The position numbers were made by a program, and so were the translations under genes. 35,033 nucleotides of DNA from the NCBI GenBank assembly GCA_910584595.1, contig CAJUBQ010000044.1, positions 1 through 35,033 on the forward strand, given 5' to 3'. Source of the stretch: an uncultured Eubacterium sp. Lineage in GTDB: Bacteria > Bacillota > Clostridia > Lachnospirales > Lachnospiraceae. A model generated the notes under the pieces. The model saw nothing but the letters and a program-made list of their open reading frames with translations. It searched no databases and was not told where the DNA came from. Positions 1-7,022 of the stretch are shown here, piece by piece; the stretch's first letter is position 1; each line of letters opens with the position of its first letter.

Positions 1-2
1 AA

Positions 3-77
3 TTGGACAAAGAGGAATTCCTCAGCGATAACGTGTATAGATACATCAGAAAAACAGGCAGGATGACAATGGCTTGA
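3..77 (+). CDS. C-terminal end of an unidentified phage protein (partial)
   Basis: This is the last 24 codons of a reading frame entering from the left edge, ending LDKEEFLSDNVYRYIRKT... and a TGA at 75-77. The composition (charged, Lys/Arg rich) resembles a DNA-interacting or small phage protein, but no family can be named from so short a piece. The other two + frames stop or read less plausibly here. The next gene starts about 60 bases later with its own Shine-Dalgarno, so this is probably the tail of the preceding early gene. Confidence 0.3.
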   Translation: MDKEEFLSDNVYRYIRKTGRMTMA

Positions 78-138
78 AAGTGAATCTGATTAGGAGATAT
101 TTTTATAGTTTGTTTGATAAGGAGGATAGGGAAGTGAA

Positions 139-471
139 ATGGAATATAAACAGTTGTCAATATTTGATTATCAACCGCCCTCTATTAATTTTCCAGAACT
201 TATAGCAGATGGACTGTTAAGGCATTGCGAAAGATGGAAATATGATTATATAGAAAGGCTAAAAGAAAATGGAGGAAAACAATTTTACAATATCTTTTGC
301 AGAATCACAAAAACATATTTCATAGATAGAAGTCCTGAAGAATATTACGATGTTGAATTTTCCAAAGATGGAAAAGCAACAATCAAGCGTTGTGGAAAAG
401 ATTATGACAAAAGAGAACCAGACGCAGTAATAGATATTCAGAGTATAGTTGATATATTGATTCACAAATAA
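139..471 (+). CDS. small hypothetical phage protein (110 aa)
   Basis: A 110-residue soluble protein starting MEYKQLSIFDYQP. A 'QLSIFD' N-terminus of this kind recurs in small early proteins of Firmicutes phages. There is no signal peptide, membrane segment or recognisable catalytic motif. The middle is rich in aromatic and charged residues (CERWKYDYIERLKENGGKQFYN). AAGGAGG at about 119-125 and AGGGAAG nearer the ATG serve as ribosome site. It is the first complete gene of the early cluster. Function unknown; confidence that it is a real gene is fairly high because of the start context and sensible composition. Confidence 0.7.
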   Translation: MEYKQLSIFDYQPPSINFPELIADGLLRHCERWKYDYIERLKENGGKQFYNIFCRITKTYFIDRSPEEYYDVEFSKDGKATIKRCGKDYDKREPDAVIDIQSIVDILIHK

Positions 472-549
472 CTTGGTGCAACTCCCCCTCAAGTCTTCTG
501 TACAATACAATTAGGGGATTTGAGGGGAATTGTGGAAAGGAAGGATAAC

Positions 550-711
550 ATGGATGCATTAAAGATATGCTTTACCTGCGCGAATTATTCAGAACATCAT
601 CCAAGCATGAAAGACGTTTACGACATAGACAATCATGAGGTAAAGGATGTATTTCAGCAGGGGTGTAAAAGCTGGATAAAGGCGGAAGACTGCGGTGTAC
701 TGGTAGATTAG
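550..711 (+). CDS. small cysteine-containing phage protein (53 aa)
   Basis: A 53-residue protein beginning MDALKICFTCANYSE. An in-frame start exists at 520, but 550 is preferred because GGAAAGGAAGG lies just upstream. The CxxC pair near the N-terminus plus two further cysteines (GCKSW, EDCGV) suggest metal or structural thiol binding, as in many tiny phage early proteins. It ends in a TAG that abuts the ribosome site of the next gene 7 bases on, so the two are likely co-translated. No function can be assigned. Confidence 0.6.
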   Translation: MDALKICFTCANYSEHHPSMKDVYDIDNHEVKDVFQQGCKSWIKAEDCGVLVD

Positions 712-718
712 GGAGATT

Positions 719-949
719 ATGGAGGAAATTTTGAAAATAGAAGATTTCATAACAATTAACGGAACCAAATACAGAGTTTTGCAACAGAATAGCGGACATT
801 TCTGCCTTAACAGCCTGGAAAAAGGCGGGTGCATATGCCATATGGCATGGACAATGGCATACCTGCAAAATTATTTTGCAGAAGAAGCGATCCGGCATGA
901 CGTGACATGCAGAACTACAGGAATATATAATCTGTGTGAAACTATTTAA
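719..949 (+). CDS. small hypothetical phage protein (76 aa)
   Basis: A 76-residue protein with an amphipathic N-terminus (MEEILKIEDFITINGTKYRVLQQ) and several cysteines and histidines in the second half (GGCICHMAW, DVTCRTT, NLCETI). The beta-rich start followed by a Cys/His-rich half is compatible with a small metal-binding fold, but no family is recognised. GGGAG at about 712-716 precedes the ATG. It sits directly after the preceding small gene, in the same presumed early operon. Confidence 0.6.
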   Translation: MEEILKIEDFITINGTKYRVLQQNSGHFCLNSLEKGGCICHMAWTMAYLQNYFAEEAIRHDVTCRTTGIYNLCETI

Positions 950-951
950 TT

Positions 952-1041
952 TGTCCTGTTTGCGGTTAGATAATTGGATATGGAGATACTATTTAACCAT
1001 ATTGCCATAATTGCGGTCAAGCTTTAGATTGGGATAATTAA
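952..1041 (+). pseudogene. remnant of a small zinc-ribbon protein
   Basis: Reading from 952 gives CPVCG, a TAG (967-969), IIGYGDTI, a TAA (985-989 region), then PYCHNCGQALDWDN and TAA at 1039-1041. The spacing CPxCG ... CHNCGQxLDW is the classic two-knuckle zinc ribbon of small phage and Firmicutes proteins. Two in-frame stops and the lack of a start codon or ribosome site mean it cannot be made as one protein. It is best read as a decayed gene between two intact ones. Confidence 0.5.
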
Positions 1042-1077
1042 GTGGTTTGTTGAGAAATGGAAGGAGGCAAAGAAAGA

Positions 1078-1323
1078 ATGAAACTGATTGACATTGATAA
1101 ATTGATGGAAGATTTTAGAAACACAATAACGGAAAATTCAGATACGTTTGATTGGCTGAATATGATTTCAAGACAGCCTACCGCCTATGACGTGGATAAG
1201 GTTGTGGAACGGTTGGAAGAATCAAGTACAGATGATGACGGAATCGTCTGTTATGTGGATGAAAAGCCGGTGTTAACAAAAGAATTAGCAATAAAAATCG
1301 TAAAAGCCGGCGGCATTAAATGA
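1078..1323 (+). CDS. small hypothetical phage protein, MKLIDIDKL type (81 aa)
   Basis: An acidic 81-residue protein starting MKLIDIDKLMEDFRNTI. The ATG at 1078 is chosen over the in-frame one at 1057 because AAGGAGG (1061-1067) lies at the right distance. The pattern 'MKLID(A/I)D.L ... QPTAYDVDKVVERLEE' is common in small accessory proteins of Clostridia prophages, with no known function. The C-terminus (LTKELAIKIVKAGGIK) is an amphipathic helix. It is followed by another small gene 18 bases on. Confidence 0.7.
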   Translation: MKLIDIDKLMEDFRNTITENSDTFDWLNMISRQPTAYDVDKVVERLEESSTDDDGIVCYVDEKPVLTKELAIKIVKAGGIK

Positions 1324-1341
1324 AATCGGTGAGGTTAGAAA

Positions 1342-1533
1342 ATGAAAAGAAAACATCATAGAGGGCAACGGCATTACAGCGGAAAAGAATTGCTGGAACG
1401 ACGTAAAGTCGAAAGGAAGGAATATGAAAAAAGATTGGAAGAAGCAAAAAAGAGACAAGAAGAATGTTTTTTATTTCCAGTCAGACACTATCCGGCTTCT
1501 GTTCTTGGACTTAATATAATGTCCTTATTTTAA
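1342..1533 (+). CDS. small basic protein (63 aa)
   Basis: A very basic 63-residue protein: the first two thirds are Lys/Arg/Glu-rich (MKRKHHRGQRHYSGKELLER) and would form a charged helix, possibly nucleic-acid binding. The last 20 residues are hydrophobic-aromatic. No family recognised. The preceding 'gaggttag' is a modest ribosome site. Composition bias makes it less certain than its neighbours, though it fills the space between two genes in the same direction. Confidence 0.5.
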   Translation: MKRKHHRGQRHYSGKELLERRKVERKEYEKRLEEAKKRQEECFLFPVRHYPASVLGLNIMSLF

Positions 1534-1564
1534 GCAAAATTAATGACATACGGGCGGTGGTTGA

Positions 1565-2071
1565 ATGGACAGAAAAGAAACAACAAAATTTTTGAGTGAT
1601 TTACTCAAAACAGATTGGCTTTTCGGAAAATACTGGGCGAGCGAGGTCAGCATTGATTACGGAACAACAGATGTAAAACGCGTGGATTTCATGCAGTTTG
1701 AACCGGCGGGAGTTGTCGGCGTAAGTGGAATTGAAAAAGGCATTTTTATCTGCTATGAGGTAAAGAGCTGCAAGGCTGATTTCAAAAGCGGTTTTGGCAG
1801 GAATTTTATAGGCGAAAAGAATTACTTTGTAATGCCTATGATTGCATACAAAGAGGTTATGCGGGAAATTCCAAACGGCATAGGCGTTCTGGTTCCAATA
1901 CCGCAAAATATTGGAAACACAAACGCTGAAATATATGAGGAATTTGAAAACCCGACGGAAATAGCAACGGATACAGAATGGAAATTGCACGCAATGCGGC
2001 GTCCGCGCTTACAGTTGAGGAAAAAGGCTATAGCGGAGCTTTTGTTCTGTATGTTGCGGAGTGGGAGTTAA
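1565..2071 (+). CDS. PD-(D/E)XK-type nuclease-like phage protein
   Basis: A 168-residue protein with the core of a restriction-endonuclease-like fold. The key elements are RVDF (Asp41) on one strand and CYEVKS (Glu65, Lys67) on the next, i.e. D-(n)-E-x-K, followed by KADFKSG and EKNYFVMP. This arrangement matches MmcB-like and related phage nucleases thought to act on DNA ends or branched DNA. The full D/E/K triad appears intact, so activity is plausible, though substrate cannot be told from sequence. GGGCGGTGG precedes the ATG. Confidence 0.65.
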   Translation: MDRKETTKFLSDLLKTDWLFGKYWASEVSIDYGTTDVKRVDFMQFEPAGVVGVSGIEKGIFICYEVKSCKADFKSGFGRNFIGEKNYFVMPMIAYKEVMREIPNGIGVLVPIPQNIGNTNAEIYEEFENPTEIATDTEWKLHAMRRPRLQLRKKAIAELLFCMLRSGS

Positions 2072-2154
2072 TAAAGGTGGTTGAATGGATAAGCTAACTA
2101 CAAAGCGGAAAGCATTTGCGGGCGATTAATACTATTTGGAAAGAAGGAAAGATT

Positions 2155-2463
2155 ATGATCCATGCATTAAAAACAGAATCGGAATATTTTGAGGCGGCAG
2201 CAGCGGGCATAAAGGGGTTTGAGGCAAGAAAGAATGACCGCCCATATAGCCCCGGCGATTATGTGGCGCTGAATGAATGGAACGGCGAAAAATACACCGG
2301 AAAATGCACATTGCACAAAATTATTTATATTATGTCCGATCCGGAATATTGCAAGGAAGGCTATGTAATTTTAGGGTTGGAGCAATGCGAGATCAGAACG
2401 CGGGGAGAAGCGCGAAGACCTGTTTTATGCGGTAGAGAGGCGCCAGTATATGAAAGAGATTGA
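2155..2463 (+). CDS. DUF3850 / ASCH-like domain protein
   Basis: From the ATG at 2155 (GGAAAG upstream; an in-frame ATG at 2116 lacks a good ribosome site) the protein reads MIHALKTESEYFEAAAAG. The pattern 'HxLKTExEYFexxxxGxKxFEaRKNDRxYxxGDYVxLxEW' followed by YTGK and YVILGL is the DUF3850 family, a PUA/ASCH-like RNA- or nucleotide-binding fold frequent in Firmicutes phages. The domain occupies residues 1-80. The last 20 residues, after LGLEQCEI, look like run-on sequence. Its 3' end overlaps the next small frame. Confidence 0.75.
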   Translation: MIHALKTESEYFEAAAAGIKGFEARKNDRPYSPGDYVALNEWNGEKYTGKCTLHKIIYIMSDPEYCKEGYVILGLEQCEIRTRGEARRPVLCGREAPVYERD

Positions 2464-2614
2464 TTTATTAATAAAGGCGGTGCGGGAAATGTCTTTATTT
2501 TTATGGCAATTGAAAATAAAAATAAAGATAATGCCGCAAATGGAATTTGCAAAAATGTTAAATGGATTGACGGAAGAACAAAAAATATACGCGCTGTGCT
2601 TTAGGTTGCTATAA
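2450..2614 (+). CDS. small overlapping hypothetical protein (54 aa)
   Basis: The frame from ATG 2450 (MKEIDLLIKAVREMSLFLWQ) runs to TAA 2612-2614. It overlaps the end of the DUF3850 gene by 14 bases in another frame. Codons upstream of the ATG in the same frame also read like protein (EKREDLFYAVERRQY), so the gene may once have started earlier, or it starts by coupling to the overlapping gene. It is Lys/Ile-rich and helical, with no known family. Confidence 0.4.
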   Translation: MKEIDLLIKAVREMSLFLWQLKIKIKIMPQMEFAKMLNGLTEEQKIYALCFRLL

Positions 2615-2643
2615 GTTTGAAGTTGTTTCAGGAGGAAAATATA

Positions 2644-2967
2644 GTGGAAGCAAGGGAAATTAGGTGCTGCATGTGCCCGCAGATAAATGACAAACGAAGA
2701 ATATGCCCTGCAGGTCCGGGAAAGCCGGAAGAAACGGTGTGTGATTTTGTTGTTGTCTGGACGGATGCGCGGGGATGGAAATATAAGGTTATGGGCGATT
2801 TAGCTGGAACATTCAAGGGGCGTTATCAGGATGATAAACATAAAGGGAATACAGGATGGAAAGGTATGCGCCGGATGGAACGGAGAGAAACATTTGACCG
2901 GGCACAGGAAGATTTAAACCAGTATGCGAAACAGAAAGGGTGGAATCCAGTATACGATACGAGGTGA
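2644..2967 (+). CDS. cysteine-rich hypothetical phage protein (107 aa)
   Basis: The GTG at 2644 is chosen because CAGGAGG (about 2630-2636) lies at normal distance; the only upstream option is a TTG at 2617 with no ribosome site. The protein starts VEAREIRCCMCPQIN and has Cys pairs CCxxC ... CPAG ... VCDF in the first 45 residues, a likely metal site. The rest is basic (WKYKVMGDLAGTFKGRY) and could bind nucleic acid. No family recognised. Confidence 0.6.
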   Translation: MEAREIRCCMCPQINDKRRICPAGPGKPEETVCDFVVVWTDARGWKYKVMGDLAGTFKGRYQDDKHKGNTGWKGMRRMERRETFDRAQEDLNQYAKQKGWNPVYDTR

Positions 2968-2973
2968 AATGGG

Positions 2974-3072
2974 ATGGATAGTGTGGATGCAGATCAAACT
3001 AAGGCCGTTAGGAAACTGGCAGAATGTAAGGAAATGGAGAATATGAAGAATGAAAGGAAGTGGACAGCTTAA
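2974..3072 (+). CDS. very small ORF upstream of the XRE regulator (32 aa)
   Basis: ATG 2974 to TAA 3070-3072, giving a charged 32-residue peptide MDSVDADQTKAVRKLAECKE. It has a GAGGTG motif upstream, and its stop codon directly abuts the ATG of the regulator, so translation of the two could be coupled. It is too short for family assignment and could be a leader peptide. Confidence 0.4.
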   Translation: MDSVDADQTKAVRKLAECKEMENMKNERKWTA

Positions 3073-3354
3073 ATGATGGTTAAGTGCTATGCACCGCCAG
3101 AGTTCGTAGAGCGGCTGCACAATGAAATCTATAGGAGCGGGAAAACTTTGGAGGCGCTGGCTGGGGAAGTAGGCGTGGCAAGGAAAACATTGCGGGATTA
3201 TTCAAATGGGGTGTGCATGCCAAATTCGCTAACATTGATGAGGTTATGCAAAGCATTGAACGTTTCAGCAGATTATTTGTTATTTGGGAAAGGAATGGAG
3301 AAAGCCCATACTGGAAACAAAGGGCTGGGAAAAGCCACGGACGAAGAAATATGA
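3073..3354 (+). CDS. XRE-family (Cro/C1-type) DNA-binding regulator
   Basis: A 93-residue protein whose residues 12-70 form a lambda-repressor-like helix-turn-helix: SGKTLEALAGEVGVARKTLRDYSNG, then the conserved MPNSLTLMRLCKALNVSADYLLFG. The turn (AGEVGVARKTLRDY) and the LNVSADYLL end are diagnostic. It lacks a peptidase or oligomerisation domain, so it resembles Cro-type or small accessory regulators rather than a full CI. It lies mid-operon rather than beside a divergent promoter, which argues for an accessory role. Confidence 0.85.
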   Translation: MMVKCYAPPEFVERLHNEIYRSGKTLEALAGEVGVARKTLRDYSNGVCMPNSLTLMRLCKALNVSADYLLFGKGMEKAHTGNKGLGKATDEEI

Positions 3355-3379
3355 GGACTTAAAGGAACGGGGGAAATAA

Positions 3380-3574
3380 ATGAGCAAATCAATATTGACG
3401 ATCGACACACCGGATAGCTGTCATAAGTGTCCGTTATTTTCAGATGCCTATACAGATATGACGTGTAGGGGGAACGGAAGATGTATAGATTATCCATATC
3501 CCAGAGACAAGGTACAGGATTGGTGCCCATTGAAAGAAATGGAACACGAGGATGCGGGCCAAAAAGAAAAATAA
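3380..3574 (+). CDS. small cysteine-rich phage protein (64 aa)
   Basis: A 64-residue protein starting MSKSILTIDTPDSCHKCPLF. The cysteines (SCHKCPLF, TCRGNGRC, DWCPLK) follow a layout common in small phage proteins of the type '...CxxCPLxxx ... RPDWCPLK' in Clostridia, presumably binding zinc. GGAACGGGGG lies upstream. The following gene begins inside or just after its 3' end. Function unknown. Confidence 0.65.
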   Translation: MSKSILTIDTPDSCHKCPLFSDAYTDMTCRGNGRCIDYPYPRDKVQDWCPLKEMEHEDAGQKEK

Positions 3575-3600
3575 GCAGGCGGAACGGACAGAGGAAGGAA

Positions 3601-3828
3601 TTGTCAAAATTACATGATATTGCGCTGGATTATGATTTGGATATTCAGATAACGACAGATAAAATCGCAGAGCGCAGAGAAAAAATATTCAAAGAGAAAG
3701 ACGCCGGAAAATTAAAATCCATAGTTCCGCTATTAGACGATCTGATCTATGAAGCGGGACAATATAAAGAATGGATCGAACAGATGACAGACGCAAACAT
3801 TGATTCGGAGGATGAAAAAAGGAAATGA
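3601..3828 (+). CDS. small helical hypothetical protein (75 aa)
   Basis: The open frame extends upstream to 3481, but that part overlaps the previous gene and reads as non-protein. The TTG at 3601 directly after GAGGAAGG is the likeliest start, giving LSKLHDIALDYDLDIQITTD. The product is an acidic helical protein (KIAERREKIFKEKDAGKL, then LLDDLIYEAGQYKEWIEQM). The stop overlaps the ATG of the next gene (ATGA), indicating translational coupling. The start is uncertain. Confidence 0.5.
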   Translation: MSKLHDIALDYDLDIQITTDKIAERREKIFKEKDAGKLKSIVPLLDDLIYEAGQYKEWIEQMTDANIDSEDEKRK

Positions 3829-4010
3829 CAAACGGGTGCAGACAATGCAAAAATTACAGCGGGCTTCTTGCGCCAACAAAAATAACAAAGAACAAAACCG
3901 TTTACGGGTTTTGCCTGAAAGAACTCAAAGAAACTTTCGGGAGCGCAAGCCTTGTATATGATCCGGATGGCGGAGCTTGCAAATCCTTCGATAAAAGGAT
4001 GGAAGACTAA
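3825..4010 (+). CDS. small cysteine-rich phage protein (61 aa)
   Basis: A 61-residue protein beginning MTNGCRQCKNYSGLLAPTK. The CxxC at the start plus GFCLKEL and GGACKSF make a probable single metal site; layouts like this are frequent in small phage proteins with no known role. Its ATG overlaps the TGA of the previous gene by four bases. Confidence 0.6.
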   Translation: MTNGCRQCKNYSGLLAPTKITKNKTVYGFCLKELKETFGSASLVYDPDGGACKSFDKRMED

Positions 4011-4031
4011 AAGTCAAAAGAGGAACCGAGC

Positions 4032-4169
4032 ATGAAGGAAAAAAGAAAGGAAGCAGTTGAAAGATTTAGACGGCTTGCAAATACGAATCTTAAAAAGAAT
4101 GAAATGAAAATATGCGTGAATTATGAAAGCCGCTTAGTAAAGACAGAAAAACTTATGAAAAGCAAATAA
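4032..4169 (+). CDS. small basic protein (45 aa)
   Basis: ATG 4032, preceded by AGAGGAAC, to TAA 4167-4169. The peptide MKEKRKEAVERFRRLANTNL is strongly basic and helical throughout, consistent with a nucleic-acid-associated accessory peptide. It is below usual gene-length cutoffs but occupies an otherwise empty stretch between two genes on the same strand. No family known. Confidence 0.5.
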   Translation: MKEKRKEAVERFRRLANTNLKKNEMKICVNYESRLVKTEKLMKSK

Positions 4170-4224
4170 GCGGCCTAGACATTTCTATATGCAATCCATT
4201 TCAGAGAATAACAGGAGGCGGGAC

Positions 4225-4416
4225 ATGAACGAAGAACAGAAAAAAGCATTCACAGAAATCGGGAGGCAGGCGGCTTATTTGTACAATGGCGCATTTGAAG
4301 CGTTTAAAAACAGTAAACAGGCGGAAAGAATCGTGTTCCTGTATTTTGCAGCTATAGTGTTTGGGAAAGATGAAAAATTATTCATACTGCTAGATGCATT
4401 TAGGAAAGAAAAATAA
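4225..4416 (+). CDS. small hypothetical protein (63 aa)
   Basis: The ATG at 4225 has a strong AGGAGGCGGGAC upstream, so it is preferred to the in-frame ATG at 4189. The product MNEEQKKAFTEIGRQAAYLY is helical, with a hydrophobic stretch (IVFLYFAAIVFG) too short and polar-flanked to be a sure membrane span. No recognisable family. The next gene's ribosome site overlaps its stop (AAATAAGGAGG). Confidence 0.6.
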   Translation: MNEEQKKAFTEIGRQAAYLYNGAFEAFKNSKQAERIVFLYFAAIVFGKDEKLFILLDAFRKEK

Positions 4417-4432
4417 GGAGGCATTTACATTT

Positions 4433-4714
4433 ATGAAGAAAAGGTTAAATCTAAACAGGGAGCAATATAAAAGAATAAAACGCATGGATCATAAGCAAAT
4501 GGAAGGCTTCATTTACAAGGCGTATCACGAAGGATACGCAGACGGAAAAACGGCGGCGGAGCCACAAATCAAAATGTCTGACATTGCGTCGGCTTTAATG
4601 GAAATTAAGGGCGTTGGAACCAAAAAAGTGGAGGAGATCATGGCGAAATTAAACAATTTGCGCGGAGGGAGTGAAGAGGATGCTGTATCAGCAGGTGGAG
4701 AAAAGAGAAAATGA
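4433..4714 (+). CDS. small protein with a helix-hairpin-helix-like motif (93 aa)
   Basis: From ATG 4433, with AAGGAGG upstream, the protein begins MKKRLNLNREQYKRIKRMDH. Near residue 60 it has ALMEIKGVGTKKVEEIMAKL, which has the 'h-x-GVG-x-K-x-x-x-I' shape of a helix-hairpin-helix, a non-specific DNA-binding element. A basic N-terminus and YHEGYADGKTAAE precede it. It plausibly binds DNA in phage replication or recombination, but no specific family is recognised. Its 3' end overlaps the following gene. Confidence 0.6.
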   Translation: MKKRLNLNREQYKRIKRMDHKQMEGFIYKAYHEGYADGKTAAEPQIKMSDIASALMEIKGVGTKKVEEIMAKLNNLRGGSEEDAVSAGGEKRK

Positions 4715-5114
4715 GTCTTGCGGGGGAGTTGTGACAGCGACCGGAAGCTGTAAATTCTGCGGGCAGGCGGCAACGCGCAAAGCGCTGGAGGAATGGGGAC
4801 GGGAAGACATAGACGAACTTGCGACCGAAACCTGTGAATGTTTAGACGCGCGAATCTACGCGCATAAGAAAGGGCAAAAAGAAAGGACAAACGATCGCAT
4901 TGATCTTCTGTTCGGAAAAGACAATAAAATCGTCACAGTTCCAGATGCGGCGGTTGAACTGCTGCACAAAGCCGTCTATCCGATATGCGAAGGCTTTATA
5001 AAAAGCATTGCCATAGACATTGGAAACGGCGTTAAGGGAAAGATGACCGTCACATCGAAGGGAAATGCAAAGGTGGAAAGGATAAAGACAAATACAAGCA
5101 CATACGAGGCATAG
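4680..5114 (+). CDS. zinc-finger-containing phage protein (144 aa)
   Basis: The ATG at 4680 has GGAGGG at 4664-4669; a GTG nine bases earlier is too close to that site. The protein starts MLYQQVEKRENESCGG. The N-terminal half has GSCKFCGQAAT and ETCECLDA, a C-x2-C ... C-x-C set likely to bind zinc. The second half (IVTVPDAAVELLHKAVYPIC, then a basic beta-rich end) resembles small phage proteins seen near replication genes in Clostridia phages. It overlaps the preceding gene by 35 bases in another frame. Confidence 0.65.
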   Translation: MLYQQVEKRENESCGGVVTATGSCKFCGQAATRKALEEWGREDIDELATETCECLDARIYAHKKGQKERTNDRIDLLFGKDNKIVTVPDAAVELLHKAVYPICEGFIKSIAIDIGNGVKGKMTVTSKGNAKVERIKTNTSTYEA

Positions 5115-5183
5115 GGAAAAATAATTTATACGGAATGATTCACAGCAATATAATATTACATTACAGCGTATGGAGTGAAAGAA

Positions 5184-6113
5184 ATGACGATTGGAATTCA
5201 TGATAGCGAAAAAGAACATTTTAAGAAAAAAACATTTCCTAATTATGCGCTTATGAAGATAGCAGCTTATCATAAACAAAAAGGAGATACGGTAGAATGG
5301 TGGGATGCTTCCAAAGCATACGACAGGGTTTATTCTTCCAAAATCTTTGACTTTACAAAAGAAAACGGCAGCCTGCCGTTGAATACCGTAAAAGGAGGGA
5401 CGGGATACTGTGTGGATAGCAGCCTGCCGGAAGAAATAGAAGAAATGTATCCGGATTATACAATCTATCCAGAGTGCAATTATGCAATAGGATATATCAC
5501 AAGAGGCTGTCCGAGAAAATGCCCGTGGTGTTTAGTGCCGCAGAAAGAAGGAAATATTAAGCCATATCGAAAATGGAAGCAGCTGGTCAGGTTCGACACC
5601 CCTGATTTAGTGCTTATGGATAACAACATATTGGCAAGCGGATTTGGAATCGGACAATTGAAAGATATGATAGGCAAAGGCTTCCGGATAGACCTGAATC
5701 AGGGAATGGATGCGCGGCTGGTTACGGAAGACATAGCGGACATCATAGCAAGGCTGGACTGGATAAAATATATAAGGTTTTCTTGCGATACGATCAGCCA
5801 GGTAGAGAGCATTAACCATGTGATAAAAATGTTGGGCGCAAGGGGAATAAAGCCATACAGGATTTTTGTGTACATATTAGTGCGTAAAGATTTGGATGAA
5901 GCGGATTACAGGGTGCAGCAGTTAAAGCGGCATAAAAACATTAATCTGTATGCGCAGGCAGAGAGGAATGAAAGGCTTGGGATCAGGCCGGATAAGGCGC
6001 AGCTTGAATTTGCAAATCGGTATATATACGGAAGAATATACAAAAAAGAGACATGGAAAGAATATTTGCATCATAGAACATGGGCCAGAAACAGAATCTT
6101 AGAAAAAATATGA
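5184..6113 (+). CDS. radical SAM domain protein
   Basis: A 309-residue protein (ATG 5184, GGAGTGA upstream) with the radical SAM [4Fe-4S] motif C109-PRK-C113-PW-C116 inside GYITRGCPRKCPWCLVPQ. The N-terminal ~100 residues (MTIGIHDSEKEHFKKKTFPN, NYALMKIAAYHKQKGDTVEW) resemble the Rossmann-like B12-binding part of such enzymes. Downstream strands LVLMDNNILAS, IDLNQGMDARL and IRFSCDTI fit the TIM-barrel core. These enzymes use SAM to generate a 5'-deoxyadenosyl radical; the substrate cannot be told. Similar stand-alone copies occur in Clostridia phages. It sits in the early region before the RecU-like gene. Confidence 0.85.
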   Translation: MTIGIHDSEKEHFKKKTFPNYALMKIAAYHKQKGDTVEWWDASKAYDRVYSSKIFDFTKENGSLPLNTVKGGTGYCVDSSLPEEIEEMYPDYTIYPECNYAIGYITRGCPRKCPWCLVPQKEGNIKPYRKWKQLVRFDTPDLVLMDNNILASGFGIGQLKDMIGKGFRIDLNQGMDARLVTEDIADIIARLDWIKYIRFSCDTISQVESINHVIKMLGARGIKPYRIFVYILVRKDLDEADYRVQQLKRHKNINLYAQAERNERLGIRPDKAQLEFANRYIYGRIYKKETWKEYLHHRTWARNRILEKI

Positions 6114-6194
6114 AACAATAGCGGAAAAGGGACGAATACGGAAAATTTAGAGAAAAAGAAAAGGAACAATGATCTCATCAGCAGGGAACAAACC

Positions 6195-6278
6195 ATGCGC
6201 GTGGCGTCTGAAATAATGGTGGACATTCTTGTAAGCGCATTTGCAGGGAAAGAGACGCGCTTAGATGAACTGCGCTAA
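6195..6278 (+). CDS. possible very small ORF (27 aa)
   Basis: ATG 6195 with AGGGAAC upstream, reading MRVASEIMVDILVSAFAGKE to TAA 6276-6278. The same frame is open upstream to the radical SAM stop (ENLEKKKRNNDLISREQ), so it may be the end of a decayed gene. The stretch 6114-6353 holds nothing else convincing. Low confidence. Confidence 0.25.
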   Translation: MRVASEIMVDILVSAFAGKETRLDELR

Positions 6279-6353
6279 AGGTTAAATGAATGCCTGCAGC
6301 TTATATTGGGGGAACAGACAATCATTGCAGGAATTAAAAACAAGAGGAGAGAT

Positions 6354-6941
6354 ATGAAAGAAAACAATAAATTTGTGTCCGATTCGGACACAAAAACAGA
6401 ATGGGAAGAGTGGCAGCAGTCCCAAAACAGGTGTATCGATGAAGAAAAGCTGATGCAGCAGTACAAGAACCGGCAGAGCAATGCGAGCGGGCAGCGCTTT
6501 GAAAAAGAAATCCTGGCAGGCTGCAAGCTGTACCGGGAGCGTGGAATCGCGCAGATCGATAAAACGCCGGAACCGTTCCGTGTGTCAAAGAAAGGGAAAA
6601 ATGGCGTTTTTACGGGACGTTTCCATGCGCCCGCACAGCCGGACTTTCAAGGCACCCTTTACGGCGGCAGGTCCGTGGTGTTTGAAGCGAAACGGACGAC
6701 GAAAGACAGGATTATGAGAAGCGCATTGACGGATACGCAAATGGACGCCTTGGAAAAGCATGACAGCCTGGGAGCACTGTGCGGCGTATGCGTGAATATC
6801 CGGGACGATTTCTTTTTTGTTCCATGGAAAGTTTGGAGGGACATGAAGACGCTGTACGGAAGGCAGTATTTAAAGGCGGAGGATCTTACGAAGCATCAGG
6901 TGTCCTATGACGGAGCCGTACATTTTCTGGACCGTTATTAA
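6354..6941 (+). CDS. recU-like: RecU-like Holliday junction resolvase
   Basis: A 195-residue protein (ATG 6354, GAGGAGAG upstream). After a charged, helical N-terminus it shows the RecU/archaeal-resolvase nuclease core: QPDFQG (Pro96-Asp97), VVFEAKRT (Glu111, Lys113), then LTDTQMDALEKHDSLGALCG and FFFVPWKVW. These match the PD-(D/E)XK signature and the 'T..Q...L..H...G' helix of phage RecU homologues. It would cut four-way DNA junctions formed during phage replication or recombination. It lies directly upstream of the partition genes. Confidence 0.85.
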   Translation: MKENNKFVSDSDTKTEWEEWQQSQNRCIDEEKLMQQYKNRQSNASGQRFEKEILAGCKLYRERGIAQIDKTPEPFRVSKKGKNGVFTGRFHAPAQPDFQGTLYGGRSVVFEAKRTTKDRIMRSALTDTQMDALEKHDSLGALCGVCVNIRDDFFFVPWKVWRDMKTLYGRQYLKAEDLTKHQVSYDGAVHFLDRY

Positions 6942-7022
6942 CGTCAGGAAGCAAAGCAATGCAGTGGGAAGGAAAACATGCATAGCGAAATCAAAATCAA
7001 AGCATAACAGGAGGCGGGAGCA

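Noticed and set aside
485..527. CCCCTCAA / TTGAGGGG inverted repeat as terminator
   Set aside because: The 27-base loop and absence of a T-run make it a poor terminator; kept only as a note.
2085..2129. 14-codon ORF MDKLTTKRKAFAGD with a ribosome-site-like upstream
   Set aside because: Too short to support as a gene; probably a remnant N-terminus between two genes.
3552..3617. 21-codon ORF MRAKKKNKQAERTEEG
   Set aside because: It overlaps two better-supported frames and is only basic low-complexity sequence.
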